Made by a program: the position numbers and the translations under genes. A stretch of DNA of 64,000 nucleotides, taken from assembly GCF_000002235.5 (NCBI RefSeq), contig NW_022145594.1, positions 14,611,001 through 14,675,000 of the forward strand, written 5' to 3'. Every line of letters starts with the position of its first letter. Within the stretch, counting starts at the first letter, position 1. This DNA comes from Strongylocentrotus purpuratus. Lineage: Eukaryota > Echinodermata > Echinoidea > Camarodonta > Strongylocentrotidae. The notes under the pieces are model-generated. The model searched no databases and had not been told where the DNA came from. It saw nothing but the letters and a program-made list of their open reading frames with translations. Below, piece after piece: positions 1 to 14,100 of the stretch.

Positions 1-290
1 ACAAATGCGAATTATCACTTTATAATGCCAACATGTAAACATGAACAATCGAGCTTCTACTGGTTTTCATGTAAAACTAAAATTACGATGCATTTATTTT
101 GAAATTGCATAATAAACATTTATTGAATTGAATTTAATTTTTGTTCTTGTTCTGTTTCCCAAATCTTTTGTTTTCTTCAGCAAATGTATAATGCACAAAA
201 GTAGGAGTACATGATTTGTATCACCTAGTTATGTAATTGTTATTGCTTTAAAAGGTATTCCAATAACTCGGTCCCTTTTTTAAAGTGCAG

Positions 291-584
291 ATGGTGAAGT
301 CTCAGTTATTGGAAAGAATGCTACCCTGGAATGCCCTGGAACTCCAAGTTCTTCGGAGATAATAAAATTATTGTGGGGATACACTAACGGTACGGAAGTA
401 TTTTACTGTAACGGGAACAACTGTACACAGAACACTACTACCCATGCATTAGCGACAGTGGATACGTTCATCAGCTTTCTAACTATCCAAAATGTCTCAT
501 TGGATCACGAAAACGAATACATTTTCAAAATGGCTGCTTACGGTGTACGGTCGGTAATATGCAAACGCAACTTAACAATAACAG
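291..584 (+). CDS. Locus A exon: V-like Ig domain
   Basis: Phase 1 at both ends; acceptor TGCAG before 291 and donor GTACAA at 585. It encodes an Ig fold with a B-strand cysteine (TLECPG), a core tryptophan (LLWGYTNGT), an N-glycosylation-rich middle and an SLDHENEYIF stretch where the F strand should be. The residue two after the F-strand tyrosine is Phe instead of the canonical Cys. Extra cysteines lie in FYCNGNNC and in ICKRNL on the presumed G strand. Near-identical in layout to 29672-29968. Confidence 0.8.
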
Positions 585-3500
585 GTACAAATTTTATTTA
601 TATAATTCATCTTTTCCTTCCAATATATATTTTGATATATTTTGGGAAGATGGAATGGGCCGTATGTTTTATACTTCATTATATATACAGGTAAATGAAT
701 TATACAAGTATTAAACTTTGTTTATACTTCGAATTAAATGAAACGCATATTCTATAATAAATTAAAGCTATATTTAGTTATAGCCGTGATAAGTGATTTG
801 AATCGATTGTGTTTCATTCAACATGAAGTTCCACCGATCGGTTTGAAGTTGGTCGACACAGACGGCGATGAGCTGCTTCCGAATAATGGATCACTTAAAA
901 TTGCTGAAGGGGAGAAAAAAACAATCGTTTGTAAAACTAATGCACCGACTAAACCAGCAGTGGATTTGGAGTGGATGATCCCTAAAGGATTAACTGTCTC
1001 TGCTAATTCTTCAGTTAACGTTCAGGATGTCTCAGATGGGCGTCTTTCTCTGCCAAAGCTGACATTGAGCTTCACATCATATGTATATGATGAGCCTGTA
1101 CTGCTTGGCTGCAGGGTGGCTAGCGAGTCAACCTTCGATGACATCCGGGCGTCAATTTACATCAAGAACGAGGGTGAGCATTGTAACATTTGATTTGATT
1201 CATTTTCCTCTGTATTCCATATAAAATTTCAAAATTTTCGTTAACTCAATTAACATAAAATACTAATTTGTTTTTCTGACAACGAATCAGCAATAAGCAA
1301 ATAAACATAATTATTTTACAAAAACAGAAAGTACAAATTATAAATTTTTATCAAACTTTACGAAATAATTTGCGGGACGACTGCTATTGTAAGCAAATTG
1401 CTTGGACAAATGACAGCCTAAAACAAATCTTATGAAATGGTTGAACTAATTTATCACGCTGAATGGACAAATAATATGTAAAATATAAGAATAATAATCA
1501 CGATGATGATAATTCTCGTTATATCAAAAGTTAGAAACCAAAAAAAAAAATATATATATATACTCTTGATTCAAAACCAGATAAAAACACTACAGTGTAA
1601 AGTCTCGATTTGTATGTTTGGGTCATGGAGGCGTATATCAAGATTCCAAATCATACGGTCAGTATATTCTACTCTGTACCTTATACATATTAAGATTCCG
1701 CCAATTGTCATTGCAGCTACTCATTTTACCTAGCAATCGCAAGACTTTATAAAATTAATGTGTCTTCTTAAACGTTAAGGGTGGTAACCCTATTAAAAAG
1801 GGACGACACGAATTTTGAATATATATGAAATAATACTTTTCCTCTTCAAACAAATAGTTTATTCAATTCCATCTTTAAAAAACATTTTAAAAAAGGTTAA
1901 AACATGCAATTCCATGTAAAATACAGTACATAAATTGGGATAACACATACATATACAATGAATTAATACAAAACAGAACAGGGCACAGTTGTAAATAACA
2001 CAAGAGAAGGTTTTCTCTTAACATCTTTCTATCAAATTAGATTTAATAAATACAGTAAGAAACTAGTGGCGAGTAAAGTTTCATTCATAAATAGCATAAC
2101 AACCGGCAGAAGCCCAGTACATGAAATACAACATGATAGGATGCAAAAGTCAAAAGATAGCAAAGGAGAAATATGCGAGAAAAGGAGAGAAAGATAGAGA
2201 TAGAGAGAGAGACATGAAAAACTCATGCGCAATCAAGAAACTTTTGAAATTACGTTTAAAACCTTGGTAAAATGTGATTGAAGTTATATTAGTTGGAAGC
2301 AAGTTCCAAATTTCAGGTGCATGATGTCTGCATGAATATGATGCAAAATGTGTCTTAACACAGAATCGATGTTATATCTTCTTATTTCTAGTATTATAGG
2401 TATGTATTGCACTACTATTTATAAACATATTGGTTAAGTTTTTAGAAAGCACATTTTTTTCATTCTCAAATATAAGTATTGCACAAATATATTCATTTAA
2501 CTGGTGAACATTTGATGTATTAAGTTGTTTAAAAAGTGGTCTTGAATGAGATTGATAATGATAAAGCGTTATATTTCTCACAACCCTCTTTTGTAGAATA
2601 TATGCCCGAATTGCCCAAATTGCCCAAACAATGTTGCAATATCCCTGCAATAACTAAGAAATTGTAATATAATTGTATCGTATAACATAAGAAGAACATA
2701 TTGAGGCAAGGTATGGCAGAGTTTGCTGATGAAACCAGACATTATTCTATTTATATGGGATATATGTGTTTTCCAGGATAAGTTTTCGTCAATACAAATA
2801 TCCAAGAACTTGGTATAAGCAACACTATTAAGACTGTTATCATCCATTTTAATTAGATATGAATTGAGGAGCTCTGTATAAACTGGTTTATATTTGGAAT
2901 GAAAATATATAAAATTTTACTTTTCAGCATTCATGATTAATCTATTGCATTTTAACTATTTCGATACTTTACGCAATTCAATATTTAGTGTGCTACATAA
3001 AAACCCAATGACATTTGAGGTGTAGAGGATATCGGTGTCATAACAGGCAATTTTAGATAATAATAGAGAAAAATCAATTTCACAAATGCATTGCTTAAAA
3101 TCTAAGAAGACACCAATATCATATATTTAAACCAAACAAATACAATAATTAAATAATCTTGAAGATAAATAACATCATTTTCTGTTGACACAAGCTTAAC
3201 AAAAACCCTACTGATTTCCAGTCAAAATATAATTTGTGCATAACTAGCTATATGTACGATTATAAAGTTTTTGGAAAGTAAGGAAGTATATATATAGTCC
3301 TATAATTATCAGCATTATGAATATCAATTTTTAATCTAGAGGGACACAACTCCAGTAGAAATCGATAAGTTGAAAATATAAGACAATGGTGTAACAATAT
3401 AGTGTATTACATTATTAATGACATCGGGATTGGATTCATCGACCCCACAATTGTTTGTACAATTCAATTTCTTTACTACATCAATAATTTAATTTCTCGA

Positions 3501-6500
3501 TACAGTTTTTAAATAATACAGAATTGGAATTTTTCTTTGGCAAGAATTTTGCAAAATTGTCAATATTGCTTAAAGATTAAGACCAGTATTGGAAACTTCC
3601 CAATTTCAAAAAATGAAATAGAAGCTCTTATTACCAATCATGTGAAAGAATATGTTTTGACTAATACATGATGATAACAATTTTGTCGGAAAACCGCCTA
3701 ATAATTGATATATTTGGTAAATTAGTTTATCTATTGGTCTGTGAGAGATAAACGCACGTGTCGTGCACGTGTGCGTCTAGTCCCATATACATATTTCTGT
3801 GTACAGTGCTTGTAACTTTACGAAGACTGGGCCAAATTTCTTATCGTTTTGATGATTCCAGAACCTTGCAGTACACACAAATACTTATATGCTATATGAT
3901 CAACCTTTTCTAATCGATTCCACAACGTTTCTTTCACAATGCATGACCATAAGTGGTCTTTACCTTTAAGGATAAGGAATTTTCGAAGACAGACCAAAAA
4001 TTACAATTAAAACAAAAATGATTGGCTATATACCGCCCTATTGCAAGCTTGAAGTTCTTTGCTAAGACATTAGAAAGAATGGCAGCTTTACAGCTGCAAC
4101 GGTACTTAAATGATCATGAATTCCACGCGAAATTTCAATCTGGGTATAGATCATTCCATAGTGTTGAAACTGCCTTACTGCGAATAACAAATGAAATATT
4201 GTTGACACTTGATAAGGGTGAGGAAGTCATACTAGTCCTCTTAGATTTCTCGTCTGCGTTTGACACCATAAAGCACGATGTCTTGCTGCAACGATTGTCG
4301 CAAAAGTTTGGTATTCGCAGTGGGGCACTCGACTGGATTGAGTCTTATTTGAGAAATCGTAATCACACTGTTGTTATACGAAATGAACAATCTTCTAGTT
4401 ATTGTAGTTCTCAAGGGGTACCTCAAGGTTCAGTGTTAGGTCCCCTGTTGTTCACACTTTACACTGCTCCACTAGAGTCACTAATTAACAGTCATAATGT
4501 TCATAAAATGTTCTACGCTGACGACACCCAATTGTATATTGCATTTAAACATTCAGATGTACAAGATGTTATTTCTCAAATGGTTGACTGTGTTCAAGCA
4601 ATTCAAGAATGGTCACAAATCAATGGTCTTAAGCTCAACAGCAACAAGACTGAATTCCTTCACATATCTTCACGTTTTCGTTCTACAGATCATATATCAT
4701 TCATTGACTTAGATGGCACACAGGTTAATTCTGTCAGGAAGTGTCGTAATTTGGGTGCGATATTTGATGATAATTTCACTATGGACAATTTTGTTTCACA
4801 GAAATGCAGATCAGCATCTTTTGCACTTCACAAAATTGGGAAAATTCGCAATCTGATAGATAAACACACTACTGAACGCTTGATACATGCTTTTGTGGCG
4901 TGTCATCTTGATTTTTGTAATAGCCTCCTTTCTGGGATTTCGGCTCGTCAAGTGCAGAAGATGCAGGTTGTGCAGAACTCAGCAGCTCGTCTTATCTATC
5001 GTATTAGGAAACATGAATCTGTGTCTCTTATTTTAAGAGAATTACACTGGCTACCCATTCACTCTCGCATTTTATTCAAAATATTGTTGTTAGCTTATGA
5101 ATATTTTTATGATTTTGCGCCTCCTTATTTGATAGAGCTATTAACATTGTACAAACCTTCTAGAAATCTTCGTTCTAATAAGATAAAATTGTTTGTTATT
5201 CCACCAGTGATGACCAGGTCATATGGTAAACGCAGCTTCGCTCACACTGCCTCAACTTTATGGAACAATCTCCTGGAACATTTAAAACACATTGACTCCA
5301 TTGTTAAGTTTAAGATTGCTTTAAAGACGCACTTATTTAATATTTAATTCATCCATTTTGTCTGTTACCCAGTACATCTTGTCTTTGTATTTAGTTGTGT
5401 TTTTCTCTAGAGCGCTTAGGGACATGTTTTAATACTATGTGTTATGCGCTATACAAGAACGGTTAATTATTATTATTATTATATATCTTTAGAATAAGAA
5501 ATTGGTCTCCCATTTACATTCATGAAATTAAGTAAGGCATTGTGAGATTTACCCAGGATACCATTGATTAATTGCAATGTTTTTTTCATATTTTACTTTA
5601 TTGATAACAAAACTGTCTTGTAGTAGTCTTTGCGGGCGAATTTTAATGACTTATTAGTGTAATTTCTTATTCGAACGTATTTCCTTTTGTTATTTTCTTA
5701 TTTTATTCCTTATCTTTTTTTTACAAGTCAAACGTAATCCACGGTTTTCTAATCTTTTTACGAACAGATTTAAAAGTTTTTTTTACAAACACTCTTTTAA
5801 AAAGCTGCGACTGCATCGGTATAATTAAAAATATTCCAATCATTACGTAACAAATCCCTATGAAAACATTGAGAGATACATCATTGTTAATACAAGTATT
5901 ATATACAGAAATGTTATAAATAGGAAACTGTTTTTGTTTTATTTGAAATATTGGGCAAATGATCAAATATATCATTATAAAAAATAAACCAGAAGAAACA
6001 TGCAGATAAAAGTAGTTTGTAAATATGTTATCAAAGAGGGATATTGATATGTCAGTCATTCTCAAAGGCTTATCAATAATAAAAGGAATGAAACAAAATT
6101 AATGTATTGCACTCAAGAAATTACATACAGCATTGCCAGTATATAGATCAATGTTAAAATCGTCCATTATATAAACCTGTTTATGTTCAGTATTAGTTTT
6201 CTGTAAACAATTTTCAAAGACAGGGATGAAATCATTGATATTTGATTGAGGTTTCCTATATATATATATATATATATATCACCTACAATAATAATCTTAT
6301 GTCTCGGCAAGTTGATTTCAATAAACAGTGATTAATAATTGCATGAGTGGTATAATATATCATTGTGTATTACATATTCAAATTGTCAGCGACCTATAAA
6401 CCAACACCACAACCCTTTCCTTCTTGGCGATCAGAATGTATACAGGAATAACCAGATATATTGAATTATAGTGTCATTAATCCAAGTTTCAGATAAAACA

Positions 6501-7890
6501 TGAATAGAGAAATCTATACATAAAGTAGATATCAAATCGGTTATAGTATTACAATTTTTTGTTTAAACTTCGAGAGTTAAAATATTAAATACTACAATGA
6601 TGGTCAGTGCTACTGAATTCAGTCGTAAAATCTTCATCAATATAATATTTACAGTTTAGAAACCTACCGAAATGAACTCATCTTCATGTTCAGATATACA
6701 GTTTAATTGTTGATACCATTATGAGGATCTGTAGCACAAATATTGCACGAAATTTGTCATTATTCAAATCTTGAAAAGGAAATGAAGAATAAATACAGTT
6801 TGGAAACGAACAATGGCATATGTCTATATTAGAATATTGCAATATGGTTTCTATTACACATGTTTGAACAAAATCTTTCCTGCATTGGTGACAATTACCG
6901 TTACAGTATACACATGACATGACATGGCATTGGAGCACACTACCAGTAGCCAAAAAAAGTAAAATAATAAAAGGAGAAAAAACAGAAGAAAGGAAAGGGA
7001 GAAAGAGAAATTAAGAAGTTGAAGGGAAGAAAGGAAAAGTTGAAATTGTATAGAAGGTAAAACATGATAAAAAAAAACGTTTCAACACCTGAAAGAAAGA
7101 CCTGCAATTGTGAGGAAAAAACATCAAAATGACAACAATTCAAAACACCCCTCCAAAAGGGGAAATGTTCATTAGCTATAAGAGGCCAAACAAAAAACAA
7201 CGACTAAACACCAAGCAATAATGTGTTAACCAGAAGTCTAGTGGGCTGCATATACATTTACATGATAATCATAGATTATAAACTAAGTTATGAGCAAATG
7301 AATATCTAAAAGAAACCTCCAAATTGCATGTATAAACACATTCAATGAAGTGCAGGTCACGAGCAAACGCATACCAACAAGTAGTTAGTGGTAAGGAATT
7401 CCTAGTATCCCATTAAAACAAAAGTAATCACGTCGTACGTTTCCTGACAGAAGTATTCTAGAAGATTTGTAAACCCCACAGTACTTATTTTTGGCAGAGA
7501 TTATATTACCTCAAATATAGACAGGTGACTCAGGGATCCTAAAAAACAGCTATAAACAAGAGAAAAAGTTTTACCATCATACTTTGATTTTTCAACGTAA
7601 CCGAATCAGGTCCTTTAGAATAGAAAATTCCGGTACAGAATGATAAGGTTTCTCGCTCTTCGCCGTTAATAAGCAAGGAAAATATTAAATGCAAATCAAG
7701 GATGCATTGATTATACACTGCAAACATGCAAAATGGAAGGAATACACCCACATATACCCTCCTAAACATGTATCTTCTAAGTCTCTATCAAAATCTCTTC
7801 GAAACTCCCTACCTTGTCATGAAAAACAAAATCGCCTCCCTGATTTACGTTTTATACATTTACCAAAACAAAATTACTTCATTTTTGCTT

Positions 7891-7923
<33 letters not shown>

Positions 7924-10900
7924 GAGGTATACATTTTCTAATAATATTAATCACACAAGAACGGCAATCAAACCCTTGAAATATATTCATTTGTATGTCA
8001 GCTGAAAATAAGATAAACAGAATGGTGAAATCTACAATATATAGGACCAATAATAAGAAAGTTATGAATGTTTGGAATATGAGATCACTTTGTCCATACG
8101 AATCTCGAATTCGGAGTTTGTTCAGTGTATAGTGACGACATACGTAGTCGCTGGTAACCGGCCGTTTTTCGTATACATATTACTACAATTTATCAATAAC
8201 ATATTATCATAGGTTCTCTAAAAAGAAAAGACCATCCTGATTCATGAAGTTTGGAAGGATTCATTTGGTGTGTTGGAAAACATGAGAAAGTTATCCGCCA
8301 TTACATCACAAAGACATAACCGATGAAGCTAATTTGAAGAGCTCATACCAACAACTTAACAACAACATATCTTTCTCATTTCTGATTCCATTCAATATTT
8401 CACTAGTCTACTCTTCTGAATTTGCTGATTTCCGCTAAAGTAGTTTTGTACGAAGGTTGGATTTTCCTTTAATAGGATCACCAGGATAGAAAACATTTGT
8501 GTTTTTTGATGCGCAAACGTAATTTGGTTTGTTAAAATGAAATATTGTTTTTCTTGTGTGTCTAAAACGACGTGTCTCACTTTAACTCTGTCACTCAAAA
8601 CATATAGGCGAACTCACTACATACACCAAAAATGTTTGGACAACCCCTAAGGATAGTCATACGTTGACATCAAGTAAGGACGATATACAAGGTTAATCGT
8701 TTTTCATTTCTATTTTGTTTTCCTCATAAGAGTACCCAGACTTTTCATTACGTTGGAACACGTAATCATGATATTAAATGTCGATATTTGAAACATTTGA
8801 ATCGAAATATCATCCTAGTGAGAGGGAATTTTAAGGCAGTCTCGCTATTAAATCTTTATTGAACTAAAATCTCCGTATGGTTTACAAATGTGTACTAGTG
8901 TTATTATTATTATCATTATCATTAGTAGAAGTAGTTGTAGTAGTAGAGTAGTAGTAGTAGTAGTATTAGTATTAGTATTATTATTATTATTATTAGTAGT
9001 AGTAGTAGTAGTAAGAGGAGTAGGAAAGTAGTAGCACTAATAATAGTAGTAGTATAAGTAGTTGTATTAGTAGTAATAGTAGTAGTAGTAATAGTAGTAA
9101 TAGTATTTTGTTGTGAGTTTGATACAATGTGAAAAACAGAATTCCTTACTTACAGGGGCGTACGCAGGATTTTTTCAAGGGGGGGGGGGGGTTAAAATCG
9201 GGCCCAAAATATTTTGCTCAGTGGGGGGTGGTAAGCGGACACTTTTTTTTTTTTTTTTGGTCTCGAATATTGAAAAATTGTCATATTTCTTCGTTGGAGG
9301 GGGGGTAAGGTCACCTTAGGTTAGCCGTGGGCATAATTATTATTATTTTTTTATATTTTTTTAAATAATAAAAAAAAAAAAAAAAAAGTTTTTTTTAGAG
9401 GGGTTTACACACATAAAAATACAAAAGGGGGGGGGGGGGGTTTAACCCCCAAATCCCCCATCCCCCCTGCGTACGCCCCTGCTTACTTATACTAAAATCA
9501 ATAATGATATTCATTGTATTGAAAGTGAAAATGCCGGGTACGATAAAGATCTTTTTCCAATGAGTGGATAGTGATTTACATATAGTTATCAATATTTCTT
9601 CTTCATACAATTCTTTTACCGAATATTAATGCTCCAAAAGTAATGGCATATGTTCAGTTGTAGAGGCAAACCGGTATCAATATTTGATAATAGATCAACT
9701 TATGCTTGTTTGAATTCATTTTACAGACAGTGGAGCATCTAACACGACACCCTCCGCGACTCCTAATTCAGGTATATTACACCGATACAAATCATAATAC
9801 AAGACAAATCTAGAACACAACAATTAAAAAAAAAAAAAAAAGTTTTTTTTAAAGATTTTTTAGGGGGGTTTACACACATAAAAATACCAAAGGGGGGGGG
9901 GGGTTAACCCCCAACCCCCCCCCCCCCCCCCTGCGTACGCCCCTGCTTACTTATACTAAAATCAATAATGATATTCATTGTATTGAAAGTAAAAATGCCG
10001 GGTACGATAAAGATCTTTTTCCAATGAGTGGATAGTGATTTACATATAGTTATCAATATTTCTTCTTCAGACAATTCTTTTACCGAATATTAATGCTCCA
10101 AAAGTAATGGCATATGTTTAGTTGTAGAGGCAAACCGGTATCAATATTTGATAATAAATCAACTTATGCTTGTTTGAATTCATTTTACAGACAGTGGAGC
10201 ATCTAACACGACACCCTCCGCGACTCCTAATTCAGGTATATTACACCGATACAAATCATAATACAAGACAAATCTAGAACACAACAATTTTAATCGATTT
10301 GTAGTAAAAGCATTGCAAATGCCAATTTTAAAATGTAAGAAAGTTCACTCTAATTTACAGCAAGTGTAAGTAATTGTAAATGTGTTTGTGTTTGTTACCA
10401 TTGAATAGACCAAAGCATTAGTACATTGCATTATAAATAATACATTATTATTTGTTGTAATGATATTTGTAAACAATTTCAGGTTAATGAATTCACACCG
10501 AATTTTCAGTTCAGTATTAGAAAATCACCGCCTCTCCTGTTTCCATGTAAAACCAAAATGAAACCCATAGATAAAATATGTCTATATAATATCATCGAAT
10601 TTTCTTTTTTGCCGTGTGTTGCGCATGCATCTTCACGGTGAGCCAGGCAGAAAATTAATAACATAAAATGTTATGAAGAAGTCAACTGCACTATTACTTT
10701 TTCTAGTTTCTTTTTCTTGATGGGAGTACGTGGTTATATATATGCTGGCATAGGTGAAGCAGCAACAAAGGACATATTGTTAATGTGAAGATGTCATACT
10801 TGTTTCAACCAAGCGTTTATCTCGGCGATTTTCCTCTAATATACAATTTTCATACTCATAGTTATTGTCATTTTTTTTTTATTTGTTACCAAAAAGTGAT

Positions 10901-11072
10901 ATTCAACTAGAAAAAAAGACCCACCAGGCACTCACAAACAAAACAGCAATGATCAGGTATTTCCGTTTAAAAATATAATAAACACGGAAGAACAATTGCA
11001 ACAAATTAATAATTCCATATTTTACGACTGCTAAATAATAAAAAAAATAAAAAAAACAAAGTTTTTTTTTAT

Positions 11073-11114
<42 letters not shown>

Positions 11115-14100
11115 GGGGGGGGGGGGGTTTACACACATAAAAATACCAAAGGGGGGGTTTAGCCCCCAACCCCCCCCCCCCTGCGTACGCCCCTGCTTAC
11201 TTATACTAAAATCAATAATGATATTCATTGTATTGAAAGTGAAAATGCCGGTTATTGTCATTTTTTATTTTTTTTTACCAAAAAGTGATATTCAACTAGA
11301 AAAAAAGACCCACCAGGCACTCACAAACAAAACAGCAATGATCGGGTATTCCCGTTTAAAAATATAATAAACACGGAAGAACAATTGCAACCAATTAATA
11401 ATTCCATATTTTACGACTGCTAAAGGATACCTTTTTGTTGTTTTCTCTGAAGACCATGTGGAACAACATCTTCTTGCTATAGCTGGAGGTTCCGGCGTGG
11501 CGATGCTGTTAATTGTACTGGCATTTGTTGGTGGTTTTATTCGCTCTAGGAAACGAGCTGGTAAGTCAGTTTGACCGTGTAACAATTCCTCTTGTGTATA
11601 GTTTGTCAGTGTGAATAAGAGAGGAACTGTTTCTAACGAAAACGAATATGAATACGGCACATAGCAGGAATGAAGAAAAAGGAATTTATTTTTTGTCTCA
11701 ATATAAATATATTTTATAATGATGACTATTTCATTGGATATCACTGGCATACAAACTTAGCAACCCTGTATGTCTTTCCTCGTTACGAAATATGTAGCTT
11801 TGGAATGAATAGAAAGAAAAACCTTTTTGTAAATTAATTTGCTTTTAGGCCTGACAGTCTTGTTTTACTGTGAACCTTGTAAAGTGCAATGCAATGGAAA
11901 TCGTCTTGTTCCAAGTTACCCTAAACGAGTTCCTGTTGGTTATATGTTCACTAGCCTAAAGGATAAGTCAAACAAAAACAGTTAATCTATAAGGTTGACG
12001 CATATCATAACATTATATTAATGTATCATCTAAGGCAATTAGTACGTGGGGCGAAAGTTTAGTGAAGAACACATGCACATGTTCAAAGTAAAACTTATGA
12101 CGCTGATTTTTTGTTTTCGTCTGTAGTAAGACACTCTGTCAACGCCGAGTCTACTGAATTCAGACCACCACAGGGTCGACGAGCATTGCCCCCAACACCA
12201 TCTGACGGGTCATCTTTACCCACAAATCATTTACCAAACCAGCCGCCACCAACAGCCCAATTGTTCAGGCCAGTGCCTTCCAACCCGCCCGATATTCCGA
12301 TGCGGCCGTTGGTACCTGTGTCCGAAGACGCCATTAGAAGACCGGCGGAGAGAACTGGCAGCCGAATGCCAGGAAAAACATTTATGACAACTGACGGCAG
12401 CAGTCCGGTCACACAGGCCCAAAAAGTAATATAAGTAGGCTCTATCAATTATTTAAATCCGATGTGCATCATTATACACTTTTATTTATAATTTTACCGA
12501 TTTATTTATATAAACAAACAGAAATGTGGGACAATTAAGGATTATTTGCAGGTAAATATTCAACAACAACAACAACAAAAACACAGATTTCGTATTTGTC
12601 AAAAATGATAGTTTTTATGCAGATGCGTGTTAGGCAGGAAATTGTTTATGATTATTATTATTTGAAAATCAAATCAATCTTGTACTTTTTTAAATCACTT
12701 AAGAAAACCAATGCAGGACTTTTTTTCAACACAGAGAAGTTTTCTTTACACCTAATTTTTGAAATTTAATTTTACTACGTCAAGCTTACATTATGTCAAA
12801 ATTCTCAAACCATTTTTCAAGAATATACAAGCTAATAATCCATGTTTTGGAGGCATTGCCTGTAAATAAATGGAAATCAAATTATTTTCTAGAACGACAT
12901 TTTTCAATACACAATTTCTTTCATGTTTGCTGTAGGAATTAGACACTGAGATGAAATATGATTTGCTAAACATCTCACACCACGGAGCTCCTGGAGCCGT
13001 ACCACATGTCTACAGAGAAACAACCAACGGTTTGGTAAAGACATCTACATATTTTATAAGTCACATTATAAGTGCACACAAGAGGAAATTACTTTACGTA
13101 TTTTTGTAGCAAAACAAAGATGCTTTAGCATTAACGAAAATGGGCTGCACCGACATGATTAATCGACTACTTGATATTTGCTTTATAGTGTCCATACTAA
13201 AGATACATGTCCTTTTTATGTTGTTTCCAGGCTGAATATGCGCTCGTCAGCCGACAAAAAGTCGACAAAAAGATAGATCACCGACAACTTCATCGTTCCA
13301 AGGTAATGTGACAAGGTAGTTTGAAACTTTCCTTAAGTGAGCTAGGGCTAGTTTCAGGCTGCACATCGACATACTATTTCAGTGCTGTTGAAAGTTAAAG
13401 GTATAAAATATGCTGGTCCATAAACATTTTCTTTAACAATTTCATATCAATTCAAAATCGTTTATTATTCAAAAATTCTATCTGTACGCAGTATTTCGCA
13501 AAAACAAAATGATATGCAAAATGTTTACTCATTCTGTTTATGAACTATTTTTGTTTGTAGCAAATGGATGATGATTCGGACTATGACCTGCTCAATACAT
13601 GGAATCAAGCAGAACATGGAACCGTACCACATGTATACAAGGGAACAACGAGCGGCTTGGTAAATAAAAACTGTTTTTTCTTCATATTTTGGACAAAATG
13701 CTATTTTCAAATGATTCACATTGACTCGTCGAAGTTTGTGTATTCAAAAAGTAGAAACACAACATGTTATAATACGACCAATCGTTGATCAGAACTATAG
13801 GTATTGTAAACATTCAAATTTCATTTTTCAGATTATGTCTATTTGCATGTTTCTCATGTATTCATATAGTCCTCATGGTATTTCCGACACATATTAAAAT
13901 TAAATTGTACTTCTGCTCTGCATATTGGAAAATTAACTATGCTGGGAATATCTGTAAAACCTTTGTAAGGAAACTATGTAAGGAAACCATACAGGAAAAC
14001 TTCATAAAAACTATACGGCACATTCTCTTCATATTGTGCTTCCTTGACAAGGGAGGTCAGGCAAACTGCGCAGAACAGCACCTAATAAAGCAGTGAAGCT

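Noticed and set aside
12227-12448. Minus-strand frames over the proline-rich exon
   Set aside because: Shadows of the plus-strand exon, which has proper splice borders and continuous phase with its neighbours.
13785-14096. 103-residue plus-strand frame in the module A intron
   Set aside because: No domain, no splice-compatible continuity with the flanking phase 0 exons, and composition like intron sequence.
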